From Candidatus Thorarchaeota archaeon MP8T_1 (GTDB taxonomy: Archaea > Asgardarchaeota > Thorarchaeia > Thorarchaeales > Thorarchaeaceae), in assembly GCA_002825465.1 (NCBI GenBank), contig PJER01000051.1, positions 1 to 15,410 on the forward strand: a stretch of DNA of 15,410 bases, read 5' to 3'. This document shows positions 1-6,276 of this stretch, piece after piece. The position numbers and the translations under genes were made by a program. Under the pieces are notes generated by a model that was given only the letters and a program-made list of their open reading frames with translations, was not told where the DNA came from and searched no databases. Positions within the stretch are counted from its first letter, which is position 1. Every line of letters begins with the position of its first letter.

Positions 1-2
1 AT

Positions 3-179
3 CGGTAATGTCCAAAGCATGAATAACAGGGACAAGTTCAATAGCATACCTGTACTGGGATCAAATTCCAAGTTTATACCTGCAGGTGTTAGAACTGCAA
101 TTACCATCATTATTGCAGCTACAACTACAGATTTTGAAGTCCTATTTTCAATTTGTTTTGCGATACTATCTCGAATCAT
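3..179 (-). CDS. Small membrane protein, 3' part cut by window edge
   Basis: A minus-strand frame opens at an ATG at 179 and stays open for 59 codons to the window edge, so the C-terminus is missing. The first 16 residues are charged (MIRDSIAKQIENRTSK). A hydrophobic stretch of about 17 residues follows (VVVAAIMMVIAVLTPAG), then a short polar loop and a second hydrophobic stretch, suggesting at least two membrane segments with the N-terminus in the cytoplasm. A TGA lies in frame two codons before the ATG, and a GTGA element sits 6 bases upstream, which fixes this start. Only 11 bases separate it from the stop of the 74-aa membrane gene upstream, so the two are probably co-transcribed. No family is recognised. 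Confidence 0.6.
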   Translation of the reverse strand, partial: MIRDSIAKQIENRTSKSVVVAAIMMVIAVLTPAGINLEFDPSTGMLLNLSLLFMLWTLP

Positions 180-190
180 ATTTGGTCACT

Positions 191-415
191 TTATATCCAT
201 GATTGTTTTTGGTAGTGTAGTTTTGCTATGACATAAGCGACAACTGCAACGGTAAAACCTATGATGCCAATCAGGAGTATTGGATATTCCTGAGGAGGAT
301 CACTCGGACCAAAGAAAGGATTGAAATTTAGGCTCAAAATTACTAGAGTGGTCCCTAAGGCCACACCTAAAAAGATTGCACCAAGAATCTTGATTTTGAA
401 ATCTTTTCCATCCAA
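191..415 (-). CDS. Small two-TM membrane protein
   Basis: A 74-residue protein with two hydrophobic segments, about residues 9-31 and 45-64, separated by a proline-rich loop (FFGPSDPPQEYP). The tail is basic. A GGTGA element about 10 bases upstream of the ATG supports the start. It lies 78 bases downstream of the winged-helix membrane regulator and 11 bases upstream of another membrane ORF, all on the minus strand, so the three look like one transcription unit. No known family is recognised. The pattern of a regulator followed by tiny membrane proteins suggests membrane signalling or a small transport complex, but this is inference. Confidence 0.65.
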   Translation of the reverse strand: MDGKDFKIKILGAIFLGVALGTTLVILSLNFNPFFGPSDPPQEYPILLIGIIGFTVAVVAYVIAKLHYQKQSWI

Positions 416-493
416 GTTGTTTCACCGTCATTTTACCATCAGTCATTCATGGGTAGAAATTTGATTTAGTTCTAAGTTTTGAATCAATGTGAT

Positions 494-949
494 CTAGATT
501 TTTACTCGCCAAACATTTAGAGTTTCTACCCAAGATGTTATTGTTCCGAAGAGTAAGACTGCAATCAATAGTAAGCCGGTTGAGTTCAGAAAGAGGGGGA
601 TGAAAACAGCAATCCCAATGAGAACTATGGAATAGAACACAGAATAGAACAGGTACCGTGGGACTAGTAATCTACCTGAACCTGCGAAGAACCTAAGTAG
701 ACCAGCCTTGAATTCTTGAACAACATAGTACTGACCATTCTCATCCACTTCAATCAAGGAGAGACTCTTTAGTTTGTTGAGGTGATAGATAGCAAGACTT
801 GGACTAGAAAGACCAGATCCTCGTTGTATCTCTCTCATACCCAAAGGACGTAAGTGACGTAGCATATAGAAGTAGACCTTCTGGGTTTTTCCTTTTAGTA
901 ACGAATCGAGTTCGTCCTCAGTTAATTCTTTGGAGCGGTCTCTTACCAT
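494..949 (-). CDS. Membrane-anchored winged-helix transcriptional regulator
   Basis: A 151-residue protein with two parts. Residues about 20-78 read as a winged helix-turn-helix: a helix (KVYFYMLRHLRPLG), the turn and recognition helix (MREIQRGSGLSSPSLAIYHLNKL, about 38-60), then a short wing ending near YYVV. Residues about 98-147 form two membrane helices. The fold resembles ArsR/MarR-like archaeal regulators in which a DNA-binding domain is tethered to the membrane. No sensor domain or metal-binding cysteines are visible. A GGTGG element 5 bases before the ATG and a TATA-like CTTATAAG about 57 bases upstream support the start and make this the first gene of the 1-949 unit. It may control the downstream membrane genes, but its target and ligand cannot be read from the sequence. 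Confidence 0.8.
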   Translation of the reverse strand: MVRDRSKELTEDELDSLLKGKTQKVYFYMLRHLRPLGMREIQRGSGLSSPSLAIYHLNKLKSLSLIEVDENGQYYVVQEFKAGLLRFFAGSGRLLVPRYLFYSVFYSIVLIGIAVFIPLFLNSTGLLLIAVLLFGTITSWVETLNVWRVKI

Positions 950-1005
950 CTAATCCACCACGCGATTAAATCATATCCCTTCTTTATCAGAAACTCCAAT
1001 CTAAT

Positions 1006-1013
1006 CTTATAAG
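1006..1013 (-). promoter_or_regulatory. TATA-like element for the winged-helix regulator operon
   Basis: The minus strand reads CTTATAAG here. The expected start of transcription, about 25 bases downstream, would leave a leader of roughly 30 bases that contains the GGTGG ribosome-binding site before the ATG at 949. The spacing is typical for an archaeal promoter. No clear BRE was identified. Confidence 0.45.
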
Positions 1014-1201
1014 TTTAGAACTTGGCAAAAATAGAATAATCATTGCATAGTATGGAAAGTGATTCGTTTACAATCCTTATGATGAGATCTTCGGGCCTGA
1101 GTTCCTGCCTTACAGGCAAGAGAAGCCGTTGTAGGTTCATCTTCACTAAGAGAGATGTTCTTTCTCGTTCTTTCCATTTTCTTGTTCATCAGATCGGTTT
1201 T

Positions 1202-1471
1202 TCAAAAAAGTGACCAGTCGGTCCAAAGAGCTATCAATAAGAGACAGAATAGCATGAAGAGGGTCTCATACCAAGATAATGCTCCAATCATAGCAAAATA
1301 TATTCCAATAACTGTTGAAACTGGCAATATGATACTCCACGCATAGAGAGCATAGATCTTTATGGTTGATTCTCGATTTCCAAAGAATCTGCTCATCGCA
1401 ACCAAAATGCCAAGAATCATGAGCGCTCCAATCACAGCATATGCCATACTCTGCGGAACTGATTGTATCAA
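1202..1471 (-). CDS. Small hydrophobic membrane protein, 3 TM
   Basis: An 89-residue, strongly hydrophobic protein with three likely membrane segments at about residues 8-30, 38-64 and 66-86. The start is a TTG at 1471, preceded by GGGGAG four bases upstream. The frame is closed by a TAG further upstream and contains no other ATG, GTG or TTG before this point, so TTG is the only conventional start. No conserved motif is recognised. It lies between the 233-aa unknown gene and the winged-helix operon with gaps of 136 and 252 bases, so it may be transcribed alone. Overlapping frames on both strands here appear to be shadows. Confidence 0.6.
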   Translation of the reverse strand: MIQSVPQSMAYAVIGALMILGILVAMSRFFGNRESTIKIYALYAWSIILPVSTVIGIYFAMIGALSWYETLFMLFCLLLIALWTDWSLF

Positions 1472-1607
1472 TTTTCTCCCCAGAAATCTCTGCCAAAATA
1501 GAAGACATGAATCTATTGAAGACTTATCATTTCTCGAGAGGTATTTAGACTTGATATCCTGTCACACAAGAAAGAGAAAAGGGTGTAATTTGATTGATTC
1601 GAGTGTT

Positions 1608-2309
1608 TCACAATATTATATCGACCACAGGAGTTAAACTTGAGTCAGGTTTTCTGCAAATATACATCAGGTCATTGCTCGAATCACTCGGGTCATGTTC
1701 AATTACATGGTCGTCAAAGTCCCTGATTTTATTGGCTATATCAAGGATCTCTGAATTTGTTAGACCAAGACGTTCAGCTACAAGTTTCAAATCCGTTTCG
1801 TGTCGTTTCCTTACAATGTCTTTTACTAACTGCGCCCAGTGACTCTTCAAAGATAGACGCAGACTGGAGAGCGCTACAAAATCAAGCAACCACTTATTTG
1901 CAGGCGTACCTGTTGTTGTTGGAGTGCCTTTTTGTTCACCATCGACTGTAGGTGCAACTATCTCACGATGTATCATTAAATCTGTAACGAAGTTTGTTGT
2001 ATTGGTCCTTTCTGAATACCAATCAGGATTACTAGCTCGAAGAGTAGTTGTATCAATACTCGGATAGCCTTCGTCCGTCCAGAAAGATGCTGAGAACTCC
2101 CATTTCTCATTCCAGCGACTCCATTTGATATAGCGAGACTCGTCCAAATTCTGCATTCGCTCTTTGGCTGTCGTAGCATCAGAAGAGAAACGTCCTGTCG
2201 ATAAATTCACCAATAACGCCTCAGCAATTCCATCCTTCCCATCAAGGAATTCTTTTTCCGCGTGCTGTAAAGATTCTTCTACAGACCTCAACTCATCAGG
2301 AAAATCCAT
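1608..2309 (-). CDS. Unrecognised 233-aa soluble protein with possible HTH
   Basis: The protein is soluble in character, without a signal peptide or membrane segment. The N-terminal 30 residues are acidic and helical. A tryptophan-rich middle (IKWSRWNEKWEFSASFW, about 61-77) is followed by a Thr/Gly/Pro linker at about 128-137. The C-terminal part is helical and includes a helix-turn-helix-like stretch at about 174-196 (LKLVAERLGLTNSEILDIAN). A GGAG element about 8 bases upstream of the ATG at 2309 supports the start. No family is recognised. The two-part layout could mean a ligand-binding part joined to a small DNA-binding or interaction part, but this is weak inference. Both neighbours are also small poorly known genes. 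Confidence 0.7.
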   Translation of the reverse strand: MDFPDELRSVEESLQHAEKEFLDGKDGIAEALLVNLSTGRFSSDATTAKERMQNLDESRYIKWSRWNEKWEFSASFWTDEGYPSIDTTTLRASNPDWYSERTNTTNFVTDLMIHREIVAPTVDGEQKGTPTTTGTPANKWLLDFVALSSLRLSLKSHWAQLVKDIVRKRHETDLKLVAERLGLTNSEILDIANKIRDFDDHVIEHDPSDSSNDLMYICRKPDSSLTPVVDIIL

Positions 2310-2378
2310 CTCTTTGTCTCCAATTCAGTATAGCAGAGTATTGACGCAGAAGCAGATAAGACAGCTGAAATGGAGTAA

Positions 2379-2579
2379 TTATGATTTGATTATTGCCTGA
2401 ACACGGCCGATCTGACCCGTCTGTAGCCGTACCTTGATTCCATGTGGATGATTAGGGGAGTTTGTGAGGATATCTTTCACAACACCACGTGTGAGCTTTC
2501 CGGATCGTTGATCCATCTTTTGGACAATATCAACTGTATCTCCCAGATGGATATTGCTACGTTTCGATCCTGTATTCAA
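2379..2579 (-). CDS. ywbE: YwbE family protein (DUF2196)
   Basis: A 66-residue protein matching, from memory, the YwbE/DUF2196 family. The hallmark is the near-invariant core VDIVQKMDQRSGKLTRGVVK followed by DILTNSPNHPHGIKVRL and GRV near the C-terminus. The function of the family is not established; the small, basic, beta-rich, KOW-like character suggests RNA or ribosome binding. The start is placed at the TTG at 2579. GGAGA lies 7 bases upstream, and the resulting length fits the family's usual size of about 65 residues. A TATA-like GGTATATAAT at 2618-2627 predicts transcription from about 2596, which would exclude the longer frame that opens with TTG at 2615. Confidence 0.88.
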   Translation of the reverse strand: MNTGSKRSNIHLGDTVDIVQKMDQRSGKLTRGVVKDILTNSPNHPHGIKVRLQTGQIGRVQAIIKS

Positions 2580-2617
2580 AATTTTTTCTCCATTTATCGG
2601 TGATAGGTTTTGCAATG

Positions 2618-2627
2618 ATTATATACC
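2618..2627 (-). promoter_or_regulatory. TATA-like element for the ywbE-type gene
   Basis: The minus strand reads GGTATATAATC around this position. It is centred about 43 bases upstream of the TTG at 2579. Transcription starting about 26 bases downstream would give a leader of about 17 bases carrying GGAGA at 2587-2591. This spacing supports the short form of the protein. Confidence 0.5.
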
Positions 2628-2706
2628 TACTCACGTCTGCAAATGACATTTTACGTTATTTCGAGTAGTTAGACATTGATGAGTCCACAAAGCGATTGGC
2701 TTTTTT

Positions 2707-2958
2707 TCAGGAGAGAAATTCTACTAATACTGTGCCTTCATGGCTTGAGAGAGAACTCTTGGTTAAATCCTCCCCAGTATCTGATATTATTCGGACCTTA
2801 GTCTTCTTATCACGATCATCCCATGGCCAATTATCACGTAGAGCTTCCTCAAAAGTCATATCCGGAGAACCATTGATGAAGTACTCCATTCGCTCTCCTT
2901 TAATTTTAACAACACGGTTTATAGTACCACTATAGCCTTTCAGACTACCTCTTCTCAT
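2707..2958 (-). CDS. Unrecognised 83-aa protein
   Basis: A small soluble protein with a very basic N-terminus and a mixed alpha/beta body. Visible features are a strand-rich start (INRVVKIKGERMEYFING), an acidic helix ending in the distinctive NWPWDDRDKKTK (about 43-54), and a strand-turn-strand C-terminus (VRIISDTGEDL and GTVLVEF). The alternation of strands around one helix could suit a compact beta-grasp-like fold, but no family is recognised. A GTGAT element about 7 bases upstream of the ATG supports the start. The gap to the ywbE-type gene is 127 bases, and that gene has its own TATA-like element, so the two are probably separate units. Confidence 0.6.
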   Translation of the reverse strand: MRRGSLKGYSGTINRVVKIKGERMEYFINGSPDMTFEEALRDNWPWDDRDKKTKVRIISDTGEDLTKSSLSSHEGTVLVEFLS

Positions 2959-3263
2959 TCTTCATCACTTCAACTATTCATCTTCTTTCTCAAAGAAGAT
3001 AGTGGTCTAGCTATCGAACCAATATTACTAGGGCGATAAGATGTATAGACCTACTCTTTTCCTGTCTTCTTTTTTCATCCTTCCTAAAAGAACAAGTAAT
3101 TGAAAGAATTCAGGATATATTTCTATAATGTCGAGAGCATATAGATGAGCTGTTTCGTGCAGGCATACGTATCTCGCTCCTATGATATAGAAATGACTTC
3201 TTCAGGGATAAACATGATTCCTACAAGTAAGAGAAACATATGTAGTTTCATTATTGGAGAAGA
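2959..3263. other. Intergenic stretch with a start-less open frame
   Basis: This 305-base stretch has no ORF with a conventional start and ribosome-binding site. On the minus strand, 3028-3201 is open for 57 residues after a TGA. Its translation looks protein-like, with LHETAHLYA (an HEXXH pattern) and RMKKEDRKRVGLYIL near the end, but it has no ATG, GTG or TTG before an internal Met close to the C-terminus. It could be a remnant of a decayed gene or a chance open frame. The remainder should include the promoter of the 83-aa gene. A small hydrophobic minus ORF at 3183-3251 (starting MKLHMFLLLVG) lacks a ribosome-binding site. Confidence 0.4.
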
Positions 3264-3920
3264 CTAGATAGGAATCTTACTTAATCTCTTAGGATGCAGG
3301 AATAAATCCTCAAGATTCTTCACTTTGAGTTTTCTCCGTACCGCATAAACTAGAACCAGTGCAGGAGGCACAAGAATAAGGTTGAAAATCATGCTGAAGA
3401 GAGAATAAGCAAGCATGTACAATAGATTCCAGTGTAGGATTGCTTCGTAGTAGATGGCCGTAGGAATTAGGATTCCAATAAAGCTCCAGAGGGCTCCGAC
3501 TGGTAATGCAAGTAGCATGTTCTTGTTACGTAGTACAGAGATGACCAGACAACCCAACCCCCAACCATTCAGTGCTAGTATCACATTGAGTAGCAGTTCT
3601 CCACCAGTCCCGTAGATGATACTCCAAAGGACCTCGCTAAGAACTAATGCGGGAAAACAAATAGAGAGGACTATCAAGGGACGTACCATGTAGCTGAATG
3701 CGTAGAGAAGAATAGGAGCGAGATACAAGAAGTAGATTGCAGTTGTCCAAGGCGTAGGAATCAGAATAGGAATTGGGAAGAAGACTGAGAGTACTATTGT
3801 TCCTGTAAGAAAAACTGAAACAAATAGTCCAATCCTAGTCCATACACCTTCAGCGAAGGACCAAATTGAATTCTGAGATTCGTCTTTAGTCAAGGGAGAA
3901 TCAGTCACTTTAACTTTCAA
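3264..3920 (-). CDS. Six-TM integral membrane protein
   Basis: A 218-residue protein with about six hydrophobic segments (roughly 31-51, 59-77, 80-100, 108-130, 136-158 and 166-193), a polar N-terminus of about 25 residues and a basic C-terminal tail. Size and topology resemble substrate-binding components of ECF transporters or other small six-helix permeases, but no diagnostic motif was recognised. The start is a TTG at 3920 that overlaps the TGA stop of the upstream Ntn hydrolase as TTGA, so translation is almost certainly coupled. It may therefore handle the substrate or product of that exported amidase. That functional link is inference from gene order. Confidence 0.72.
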   Translation of the reverse strand: MKVKVTDSPLTKDESQNSIWSFAEGVWTRIGLFVSVFLTGTIVLSVFFPIPILIPTPWTTAIYFLYLAPILLYAFSYMVRPLIVLSICFPALVLSEVLWSIIYGTGGELLLNVILALNGWGLGCLVISVLRNKNMLLALPVGALWSFIGILIPTAIYYEAILHWNLLYMLAYSLFSMIFNLILVPPALVLVYAVRRKLKVKNLEDLFLHPKRLSKIPI

Positions 3921-4888
3921 TCAGATCGCCTCCTGAGTTTGACGACTGCAACAAGAATCGCAATTGAGAAAACAGAAGCTGCCAGAGCCATACCTGCTAT
4001 CTCTGCAGGTGTATCTGCAGGTGATGGCAGACCAGTCTGTTGAGAGACTAACCTTTCGATATCGTACGAGTGCGATTCAGTGGATAGTTCCTCAGTTACA
4101 TTGAGAGTCGCCACGCGGTCATAGTCAGCCCGAGAATAGAGATATAGTAGCCTGTTTGGAAGGTCTCCAATATAGGAGAACATCGTAGATGAGAGTTGAA
4201 CTGCATTGAGGACATCTGCGCATAACTCAACTGTTGGCGTTCCCATGAAATCCAACATGGAAGAAGCTGTATCATATCGTGGACTATGATGTGGATCATC
4301 ACCCTGTGCGGGATTGATATTGTTGATGGTAATCATATAATCTTCAGACTTGTTTGTCAGCCACAACTCTCCATCTAGATCAAGTCCAACAACCACTGCA
4401 TCTCCATTCCTATCAGCAATGTGTCCCTGTTGCCAGTATAAAAGGGGGAGATCATGGGCACGAAGCCACTCCTTTGATTCTGCTACCGTTGCGCATTCTC
4501 GAAGCATTTCTATAAAGTAAGACCCAGGACTGTCCGGTTTGTTTGGATCAAGAAGGATTTCTGTCTCGTCTACCATTGTTCCGTCTACACAAAGACCCTC
4601 TGAGTTCATTCCGCCAACAGGCACCATGAGGTTTCGGTATATTCCATAACCAAAGAGCACAATTCCATATCCATCTTGTGATTGGGGGAGAAACCACACC
4701 CGCCCATGGCGGAGACCTTCGTCTTCATTATTGCAGAAGAATGTATAGCCATCACGAGATACCGTGAAGATTGTACAGGAACTCGATGTATCTTCTGGAA
4801 TGGTAGACATAAGAACTGGGAAAGAGATAGCAATCTGTAGCAGAATTACAATACCCAACGTCAGATATTGACTTGATGGATTCTTCAA
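3917..4888 (-). CDS. Exported membrane-anchored Ntn hydrolase, choloylglycine hydrolase-like
   Basis: A 323-residue linear C-N amide hydrolase of the choloylglycine hydrolase/penicillin V acylase type. Residues about 10-27 form a signal-like hydrophobic helix. Cys38 (SSSCTIF) is the likely N-terminal nucleophile, exposed by cleavage just before it. Supporting motifs are NNED (53-56), GGMNSEGLCVDG (92-103, with the conserved Asn), HIADRNGDAVVVG (156-168), NNINP (189-193) and PRYD (203-206). A C-terminal membrane helix (about 294-316) followed by LRRRSD would anchor the enzyme with its catalytic domain outside the cell. Expected activity is hydrolysis of an amide bond in an acylated amine such as an N-acyl amino acid or lactone; the substrate cannot be told. 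The start is TTG at 4888 with GAGGAG upstream. The stop overlaps the start of the 6-TM gene. Confidence 0.82.
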   Translation of the reverse strand: MKNPSSQYLTLGIVILLQIAISFPVLMSTIPEDTSSSCTIFTVSRDGYTFFCNNEDEGLRHGRVWFLPQSQDGYGIVLFGYGIYRNLMVPVGGMNSEGLCVDGTMVDETEILLDPNKPDSPGSYFIEMLRECATVAESKEWLRAHDLPLLYWQQGHIADRNGDAVVVGLDLDGELWLTNKSEDYMITINNINPAQGDDPHHSPRYDTASSMLDFMGTPTVELCADVLNAVQLSSTMFSYIGDLPNRLLYLYSRADYDRVATLNVTEELSTESHSYDIERLVSQQTGLPSPADTPAEIAGMALAASVFSIAILVAVVKLRRRSD

Positions 4889-4937
4889 TTAACTCTCCTC
4901 TCAAAGAGCCGAACGTGTGAATCAATAAAGATGATTT

Positions 4938-4945
4938 GTTTAAAG
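4938..4945 (-). promoter_or_regulatory. TATA-like element upstream of the Ntn hydrolase gene
   Basis: The minus strand reads CTTTAAAC about 50 bases upstream of the TTG at 4888. A start of transcription about 26 bases downstream would leave a leader of about 27 bases with GAGGAG in it. A second A/T-rich candidate (CATATATTC) lies about 30 bases further upstream, so the assignment is not certain. Confidence 0.35.
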
Positions 4946-5036
4946 CAAACTCATTTTTTAATTGAATGAATATATGAAGAAAAATACAATTCTTTCTTAA
5001 TTCTTGTTAATATTTCACGGACTCTGCACAAATCCA

Positions 5037-5384
5037 TCATTGTTTCTTTTGAAAGATTCCCCAAGATACGCCATATATGAACTCTTTATCACTCAATGGA
5101 ATGAATCCAGACCACTGAACTGTCATGCCCCGCGCCATTGCTCTCTCTTCTAGAAATCCTGGTGTCAACTCGCGGATGTAATCCAGTTTCTCCTGTAGCA
5201 TTCCTTCACCTTTCTTGGGAAATCCTTTCTTAGCTATACAACCATCGCACCAACCTTCGAGCCAGAGCATCCGATTGCTACCTTGTATCTCTGCCATAAT
5301 CTCACTTGGTCGCGGTAAATCAGGAACAAGATTTGCTACGATTGTGATCAAGTCGTAGAAAGATGGAGTGTCAGAAGTTATCAT
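5037..5384 (-). CDS. Unrecognised 115-aa protein with CxxC
   Basis: A small soluble protein of no recognised family. The most distinctive part is WLEGWCDGCIAKKGFPKKGEG (about residues 41-61), where Cys46 and Cys49 form a CxxC that could bind metal or be redox active; only one pair is present. The C-terminal half reads as helices followed by strands (FIYGVSWGIFQKK). No ribosome-binding site precedes the ATG at 5384, and a TATA-like stretch lies only 15-35 bases upstream, so a leaderless or near-leaderless transcript is likely. A perfect 7-base inverted repeat overlaps this region. The stop of the nitroreductase lies 92 bases upstream, so it may have its own promoter. Confidence 0.62.
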   Translation of the reverse strand: MITSDTPSFYDLITIVANLVPDLPRPSEIMAEIQGSNRMLWLEGWCDGCIAKKGFPKKGEGMLQEKLDYIRELTPGFLEERAMARGMTVQWSGFIPLSDKEFIYGVSWGIFQKKQ

Positions 5385-5401
5385 GATGTTTCAGATAGAA
5401 T

Positions 5402-5419
5402 ATATTGGACAACCAATAT
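5402..5419. repeat. Inverted repeat, candidate operator before the CxxC gene
   Basis: Arms ATATTGG and CCAATAT are exact inverted copies separated by ACAA. The element lies 18-35 bases upstream of the ATG at 5384 and overlaps the A/T-rich stretch that would serve as a TATA box, so a bound repressor could block transcription factor access. An arm length of 7 can also arise by chance. Confidence 0.35.
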
Positions 5420-5476
5420 TTGATTGTTGATTTGCGCAGGATTCATTTCACATGTAATAGATCTGTATCTATGAGT

Positions 5477-6094
5477 TCATAGAGGATATCCTATAGTTTG
5501 TGTAAACAGAATCCTTTGATTAGAATGCAGCTTGAAATCAGCCTTGACACGTTCTCTATCACAATTGTGGAACCATGTTGCTAATCCCTCTGAAGCAGCA
5601 AAGAGATTGATATTCTGAGCAATGAATCCAGTATCTGTGTAGTAATATGACTTTTGAACTTCGGGGTCACCAATATGTGGATCAGGTTGGTCAGGACCAA
5701 GATCATAACGCTCAAGGTCTACAATATAGAAGATGTTCACTGGAGTGTCTTTTATGAGGTCGGTTGCATATCCTCGACCCGAAGAGACACGAAAGTCCCC
5801 TTCTGCAATAAGTGTGAGCTGGTGCGGAATTGCTTCATACACATAGAGACCATCTTTCAACGCAATATAGAGGTCAATCTCTTGGGAATTGCTTGCAGAG
5901 GGAGCAGTCCGCCCGGATTTCTTGAAGGATGCTTTTTCACGGTTTACTCCAAAAGCAGCCCAGAGGAGGTTTGACAGAACCTGCAGGGGAATCTCCTTTG
6001 AAGTAATATTTCGAGTAGTCCGCCTGAGTGATAGGGTCTCAAGAAGAGGCATTCCACCTTTCTTCTGTGGTTCTGGTAAGATTATTGACTCCAT
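5477..6094 (-). CDS. Nitroreductase family FMN oxidoreductase
   Basis: A nitroreductase-fold flavoprotein (205 residues from the chosen start), expected to bind FMN as a homodimer and transfer hydride from NAD(P)H to a small-molecule acceptor. Visible family features are the N-terminal SLRRTTRNI, equivalent to the FMN-phosphate-binding RRSxR; RTAPSASNSQEIDLYIAL, matching the conserved PSAgNxQpxelyv block; TGFIAQNINLFAASEGLATWF in the C-terminal helix region; and a final TIGYPL. It resembles SagB-like and thiazoline-oxidase-like members more than classic NfsB, but no substrate can be assigned. A GTG three codons earlier (6103) is possible. The ATG at 6094 is preferred because AGGTG sits 6 bases upstream. 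Neighbouring FNR-like and flavodoxin genes suggest a shared flavin redox context. Confidence 0.85.
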   Translation of the reverse strand: MESIILPEPQKKGGMPLLETLSLRRTTRNITSKEIPLQVLSNLLWAAFGVNREKASFKKSGRTAPSASNSQEIDLYIALKDGLYVYEAIPHQLTLIAEGDFRVSSGRGYATDLIKDTPVNIFYIVDLERYDLGPDQPDPHIGDPEVQKSYYYTDTGFIAQNINLFAASEGLATWFHNCDRERVKADFKLHSNQRILFTQTIGYPL

Positions 6095-6106
6095 TACAAA
6101 CACCTG

Positions 6107-6184
6107 CTAATTGTCAAGCTCCCATTTCTGATAAACTGCATCGATACCATCACCTACGACTTCAATATCAGCAATCTCTCCCAT
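6107..6184 (-). CDS. Possible 25-aa mini-ORF before the nitroreductase
   Basis: An acidic frame reading MGEIADIEVVGDGIDAVYQK and ending in WELDN closes 12 bases before the nitroreductase ATG. The frame is open further upstream to TAA, and a TTG at 6205 could add seven residues. A TATA-like TTTAAATA at 6227-6234 predicts transcription from about 6204, which puts the ORF at the head of the nitroreductase transcript. No strong ribosome-binding site is present. It could be a leader peptide, a decayed gene end or non-coding leader. Confidence 0.3.
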   Translation of the reverse strand: MGEIADIEVVGDGIDAVYQKWELDN

Positions 6185-6226
6185 ACCAGTTTTATAGAGC
6201 CACAATTCTATTTTCAGGATACCTGA

Positions 6227-6234
6227 TATTTAAA
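6227..6234 (-). promoter_or_regulatory. TATA-like element for the nitroreductase transcript
   Basis: The minus strand reads TTTAAATA within GATTTAAATATC, the best promoter-like sequence in the 182-base gap between the FNR-like and nitroreductase genes. Transcription would begin near 6204, about 110 bases before the nitroreductase ATG, leaving room for the mini-ORF or a structured leader. Confidence 0.4.
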
Positions 6235-6276
6235 TCTAGTAACAGAAGTCGTTGTCAGATTAATGCCGTTGACCAT

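Noticed and set aside
19..231. Plus-strand ORF of 70 aa
   Set aside because: It overlaps a minus-strand membrane ORF and the end of the 74-aa gene, both with ribosome-binding sites and operon spacing. It has no ribosome-binding site of its own and looks like an antisense shadow.
1105..1117. Short hairpin TGCCT-TAC-AGGCA as a terminator after the 89-aa gene
   Set aside because: The stem is only 5 bases, no T-tract follows, and it lies about 85 bases after the stop codon.
1040..1189. Minus-strand ORF of 49 aa rich in Lys, Arg, Thr and His
   Set aside because: It has no ribosome-binding site, a low-complexity charged composition and no recognisable motif, so it is not listed as a gene.
1266..1508. 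Minus-strand ORF of 80 aa overlapping the 89-aa membrane gene
   Set aside because: Its translation is Cys- and Trp-rich with no domain pattern. The overlapping frame gives clean membrane helices and has a GGGGAG site, so this is a shadow frame.
2707..2958. 83-aa protein as a ubiquitin-like (beta-grasp) protein
   Set aside because: The strand-helix-strand order is suggestive, but there is no C-terminal diglycine or recognisable sequence signature, so the assignment was not made.
5654..5974. Plus-strand ORF of 106 aa within the nitroreductase
   Set aside because: It is antisense to a gene with clear FMN-reductase motifs, and its translation lacks any recognisable pattern.
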